Shown piece after piece: positions 61,400 through 64,000 of a stretch of DNA of 64,000 bases; the stretch's first letter is position 1, and each line of letters starts with the position of its first letter. Source of the DNA: JBBQNR01 sp963774075 (GTDB taxonomy: Bacteria > Actinomycetota > Thermoleophilia > Solirubrobacterales > JBBDJG01); the NCBI GenBank assembly GCA_963774075.1, contig CAVZDP010000002.1, forward strand, positions 620,001 to 684,000. The letters run 5' to 3'. The notes below the pieces were generated by a model. It saw nothing but the letters and a program-made list of their open reading frames with translations, ran no database searches and was not told the origin of the DNA. The translations under genes were made by a program, and so were the position numbers.

Positions 61400-61696
61400 A
61401 TGCCCAGCAGGTATCCAGCAGAAGTGCGCAAGCAGGTGGTCGACCTGGCGCGCTCCGGCACGAGGGTCGCGCAGCTCGCCGAGACGTTCGGGATGAGCGA
61501 GGCGACGATCTATAACTGGCTGGGGCAGGAGAGGATCGACCGTGGCGAGGAGCCAGGGCTCAGCACCGAGGGGCAGATGGAGCTCGCGGCCGCGAAGCGA
61601 CGCATCCGCCAGCTCGAGACCGAATTGGCTGTCTCGCGCAAGGTCAACGAGGTCTTCCTCGAGCAGGACCTGCCCCCAAAACCCTCTACCCGGTGA
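61400..61696 (+). CDS. IS3 transposase OrfA
   Basis: A 98-residue HTH protein with MPSRYPAEVRKQVVDLARSG and VAQLAETFGMSEATIYNWLG near 23-42, and a leucine-zipper-like C-terminus (LAAAKRRIRQLETELAVSRK). It binds the element's ends. Its stop overlaps the orfB start as GTGA, so OrfB is produced by coupling rather than by the usual slippage fusion. Confidence 0.9.
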   Translation: MPSRYPAEVRKQVVDLARSGTRVAQLAETFGMSEATIYNWLGQERIDRGEEPGLSTEGQMELAAAKRRIRQLETELAVSRKVNEVFLEQDLPPKPSTR

Positions 61697-62555
61697 TCGC
61701 ATCCCTGGCCGGGCAGGGAATCAACGTGCAGAGGGCTTGCTTCATGCTCGGCCTTTCCCCCTCGGGCTACTACGCCTGGAAGGAGCGCCCGCCGTCGGAG
61801 CGCACGCTCAGGCACGCGTGGCTGGCCGGCGAGATCGCGCAGGTACACAAGGACTTAGGCGCCACCTACGGCGCTCTTCGCATCACCGCCGAGCTGCGCT
61901 ACGGCCGTGGGATCACCGTCGGGCACAACCAGGTCTCGCTCGTCATGGGTCGCCTCGGGATCCACGGGCTCCCCAAACGCCGCCTGCCGCGCGGCGCGAA
62001 GCTCGGCAAGGCGAGCTCGCTGGACCTCGTGCGCCGGCGCTTCAGGACGGACGGCCCCGGCCGTCTTTGGATGACCGACATCACCGAGCACCACACCAAA
62101 GAGGGAAAGCTCTACTGCTGCGCGGTCCTCGATGCCTTCTCCCGCATGGTCGTCGGGTGGTCGATCGACAGCTCGCAGACGGCGCTCTTGGTGACGAGCG
62201 CGCTCGCCATGGCGATCGTCGCAGGGCGCCGAGCGAGGGAGGGATAATCCACTCAGATCAAGGGGTGCAGTTCGCCTCCTGGGCGTTCAGCCAGAAGGTC
62301 AGAGATGCCGGCCTCGCGCCCTCGATGGGAGCAGTCGGCGCGCCGTTCGACAACGCGATGGTCGAGGCGTTCTGGGCGCGCATGCAGGTCGAGCTACTGA
62401 ACCGCAAGCGCTGGAAGACTCGGGTCGAGCTCGCCACTGCGATCCACGACTACATTGAGCTCTTCCACAACACCCGACGACGTCACAGCAGCCTGGACAT
62501 GCTCACACCAACCGAATACGAAAAGCAAAACCAACTATCACCGATCGCCGGCTGA
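61693..62555 (+). pseudogene. IS3 transposase OrfB (DDE), frameshifted
   Basis: The frame from 61693 gives MIASLAGQGINVQRACFML and ends at a stop at 62245-62247, while the next frame carries the rest: GGIIHSDQGVQFASWAFSQK to HNTRRRHSSLDMLTPTEYE. The first catalytic Asp (MTDITEHH) is in the first part and the second Asp (HSDQG) and the Glu (NAMVEAFWARM) are in the second. The shift (-1) occurs at GCGAGGGAGGGATAAT near 62232-62246. A true gene would be about 287 residues. Confidence 0.88.
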
Positions 62556-62602
62556 TTCCAGATCGCTGACTCCACGAAAGTGGGGTCAGATCAACGTGTC
62601 CA

Positions 62603-62896
62603 CCGAAACGGGGCAGGGCCATACGTCGCCTCCTGACTACTTCAGGTAGGTCGGTATCAAGCGGCACCCGCGGGTGGACGCCAGCGATTAGCTGCCTTTA
62701 CTCAGCGTGACCTGGTGGGGTGTTGATGCCGAGCTGTTCGCGTCCTTCTCGGCCAAGTGAAGTAGTCGCCGTGATCAACGACCCAGTTGTTCTTCTTCTG
62801 GACGCGGCCTTGCCGCACCCTCATTGCGCTTTTTCGCCGGGCGGAGCGCACCTACGAACACCCCATGCCGCTGGGAAGGAAGGGAGCCGCACCCTC
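62603..62896. other. noncoding stretch after the IS element
   Basis: No supported gene. Both strands contain short frames without family resemblance. The sequence is somewhat more A+T-rich than the core (for example GTTGTTCTTCTTCTGGACG). No terminal or attachment-site repeat of the tRNA-Leu 3' end was seen here. Confidence 0.4.
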
Positions 62897-63127
62897 TTAC
62901 GGGCTGTCGCCGCCACCACCGGTGTAGTGCTCATACGGGTAGTAGTCGATGGCGTCTTGCTTTCCAATAGCTGTGCCGCGCGGCCCTGGAGAGATACCGG
63001 GTGGGCGCGGAGCCTTGGCTACGGACCATTGATCGTCGGATTCGCGAGCGAACCACATACACGTTTGCCGCTCCGGGTGCTCGCTGTTCAGGCGGTCTGC
63101 AAGCTGCTCGGCCGAAGCCCGGTCCAT
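62897..63127 (-). CDS. small hypothetical protein
   Basis: A 76-residue acidic protein: MDRASAEQLADRLNSEHPER, then QTCMWFARESDDQWSVAKAP, and a Pro/Gly-rich tail ending in YPYEHYTGGGGDSP. The pattern of a helix followed by strands resembles small orphan actinobacterial proteins of the LADRLNxEHPER type. No function is known. It reads better than the overlapping frame on the other strand. Confidence 0.6.
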   Translation of the reverse strand: MDRASAEQLADRLNSEHPERQTCMWFARESDDQWSVAKAPRPPGISPGPRGTAIGKQDAIDYYPYEHYTGGGGDSP

Positions 63128-63323
63128 AGTGCAAAGGGTACTCCCCCCATTGCTTGTTCTGGATCGGTTTCACGGAACCGGCGGCGGGTCGCCTGGCGGT
63201 ATTTCCATCTTGGCTCGAACTTTCGCTAGCCGTTTCGCTAGCCCGGTTGTAGTGCAGGATTCAGGGCGCTGCTGCATCGGGCTACCTCCGTTTTGGCGTG
63301 GCGTTACCCCAAGGCATCTTCGG

Positions 63324-63614
63324 GTGTACATTCGGCCGGTGCGGCGCGTCCTCGTACGCTTCGTCTGGCTTCTCGCCTATCTGGTGGCGACGGTCGGGGC
63401 CGCGCTCTTCCTCCTCATCGGGTGGCACCGCTTCCTGCTCGTCCTCCACCTCTATGAAACTGAGTGCGACCGATCGGACTGTAGTGCGCTCGGTGACTTC
63501 ACCGCCGACCACTCGGCGTTCATTTGGTACCTGTGCATGTTGGTCGCAGCACTCCTCATGGGCCTCGTCTTTTGGTCTGTCCACCGACTACGCCACCGCC
63601 AAGAACGCCGCTAG
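63324..63614 (+). CDS. small membrane protein
   Basis: About 96 residues from the GTG at 63324 (the start is uncertain). Two hydrophobic helices, VWLLAYLVATVGAALFLLIG and IWYLCMLVAALLMGLVFWSV, flank a polar loop with a Cys pair (ETECDRSDCSALGDF), and the C-terminus is Arg-rich. The topology suggests a short two-helix protein with both ends in the cytosol. No family is recognised. Confidence 0.55.
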   Translation: MYIRPVRRVLVRFVWLLAYLVATVGAALFLLIGWHRFLLVLHLYETECDRSDCSALGDFTADHSAFIWYLCMLVAALLMGLVFWSVHRLRHRQERR

Positions 63615-63632
63615 GAGGGCCTAACGAAACGG

Positions 63633-63842
63633 CTAGCGAAACTCCGGGGGGTTCGGAGTATCGGCCGCATCGGGCGGGTCCGGGTGGGGCAACGCCGCCC
63701 CACCAGCGCCCCGGTTCGGCTTCGGATGGCGGGGTTCACGCACGCCAGTGCTATCGGGGCCATGGCCTCCGCTTTCCTGCGGTACGGGCTCCGGCCGCCT
63801 CGAGGGCGGCCACTGAATCTTGGGCCGTGGAGGCTCGCTCAA
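63633..63842 (-). CDS. possible proline-rich short protein
   Basis: A 69-residue frame rich in Pro, Arg and Gly (PPSRRPEPVPQESGGHG, PHPDPPDAADTPNPPEFR) from a GTG. It may be a disordered protein or a noncoding frame. No independent support; the rest of 63615-64000 holds no recognisable gene. Confidence 0.3.
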   Translation of the reverse strand: MSEPPRPKIQWPPSRRPEPVPQESGGHGPDSTGVREPRHPKPNRGAGGAALPHPDPPDAADTPNPPEFR

Positions 63843-64000
63843 CAGCCCAATCTTAGTCTTAGGATGCCTTAGGCAGCTAGCTGCCTGAGAGACGAGAAGC
63901 GTGCGGATCCCCCGGCTACTAGCCGCGAGTGCTCGGACCGTGCGGACCGCCTAGGCGCTAGCGATGCACGACACGGAAATTCAGCCGTCGCAGATTCGAA

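Larger units (their letters stand above)
61325..62602 (+). mobile_element. IS3-family insertion sequence
   Basis: A 1,278-bp element bounded by 20-bp inverted ends TGGACACTTTGATCTGACCC (61325-61344) and GGGTCAGATCAACGTGTCCA (62583-62602), with one mismatch. It contains orfA and orfB in the IS3 arrangement with an HTH protein and a DDE integrase. The target duplication is not clear. orfB is disrupted by a frameshift, so the copy is probably inactive. Confidence 0.9.

Noticed and set aside
61159..61461. Minus-strand frame across the left end of the IS element
   Set aside because: It overlaps the C-terminus of the 60457 protein and crosses the IS boundary; no motif supports it.
62720..63229. 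169-codon + strand frame
   Set aside because: It lacks family resemblance and overlaps the more protein-like minus-strand gene 62897-63127.

Overview
The window is a chromosomal segment of a high-G+C actinobacterium. Gene content points to the Thermoleophilia (Solirubrobacterales or Gaiellales-like): a complete F420 cofactor pathway, MlaE/YrbE permeases, an Actinobacteria-type LexA with an SOS box of the form CGAAC-N4-GTTCG, single-domain CofE, PD40 propeller proteins, and frequent GTG/TTG starts with 4-base GTGA overlaps. This placement is inferred from gene content; no rRNA is present to confirm it.

Layout. 0-3.3 kb: acyl-CoA metabolism (3-hydroxyacyl-CoA dehydrogenase, enoyl-CoA hydratase, HMG-CoA lyase, SDR). 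3.4-8 kb: a P450, then F420:NADP oxidoreductase and cofD-cofC-cofE. 8-12.7 kb: three tandem secreted PD40 beta-propeller proteins whose ends are homogenised by about 0.8-kb direct repeats. 12.7-16 kb: alcohol dehydrogenase and fbiC (the F420 chromophore synthase). 16-24 kb: DUF3352-like protein, aquaporin, YgfZ, acyltransferase, and a MarR/MFS efflux pair. 24-41 kb: crotonyl-CoA carboxylase/reductase, an acyl-CoA mutase large subunit, an F420-type LLM oxidoreductase, MoaA, GTP-PEPCK, and a MaoC/acyl-CoA dehydrogenase/CoA-ester lyase cluster. Together these look like a partly dispersed ethylmalonyl-CoA pathway feeding gluconeogenesis. 40.3-44.3 kb: a TetR-led operon of three MlaE/YrbE permeases, one a recent duplicate, without any mce gene. 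44.4-46.8 kb: a succinyl-CoA-synthetase-like pair coupled to a small ferredoxin. 46.8-54.5 kb: GT92 glycosyltransferase, acyl-CoA synthetase, DUF255 thioredoxin-fold protein, glutamine synthetase, and an HxlR/AhpD-like pair. 54.8-60 kb: a c-di-AMP (ydaO) riboswitch controlling an RlpA-like wall protein, a cysteine-less DksA-like protein, RNase P RNA, an MFS transporter, LexA, threonine aldolase and tRNA-Leu(GAG). 60-64 kb: a less gene-dense accessory end behind the tRNA, with an IS3-family element whose orfB is frameshifted.

Regulatory highlights readable in the DNA are the ydaO riboswitch, the LexA box, a TetR palindrome lodged exactly between -35 and -10, MarR and HxlR operator candidates, and a 17-bp perfect inverted repeat whose loop carries a possible start codon of an AbiEi/DUF559 protein. 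Several intergenic stem-loop elements have no assigned family.
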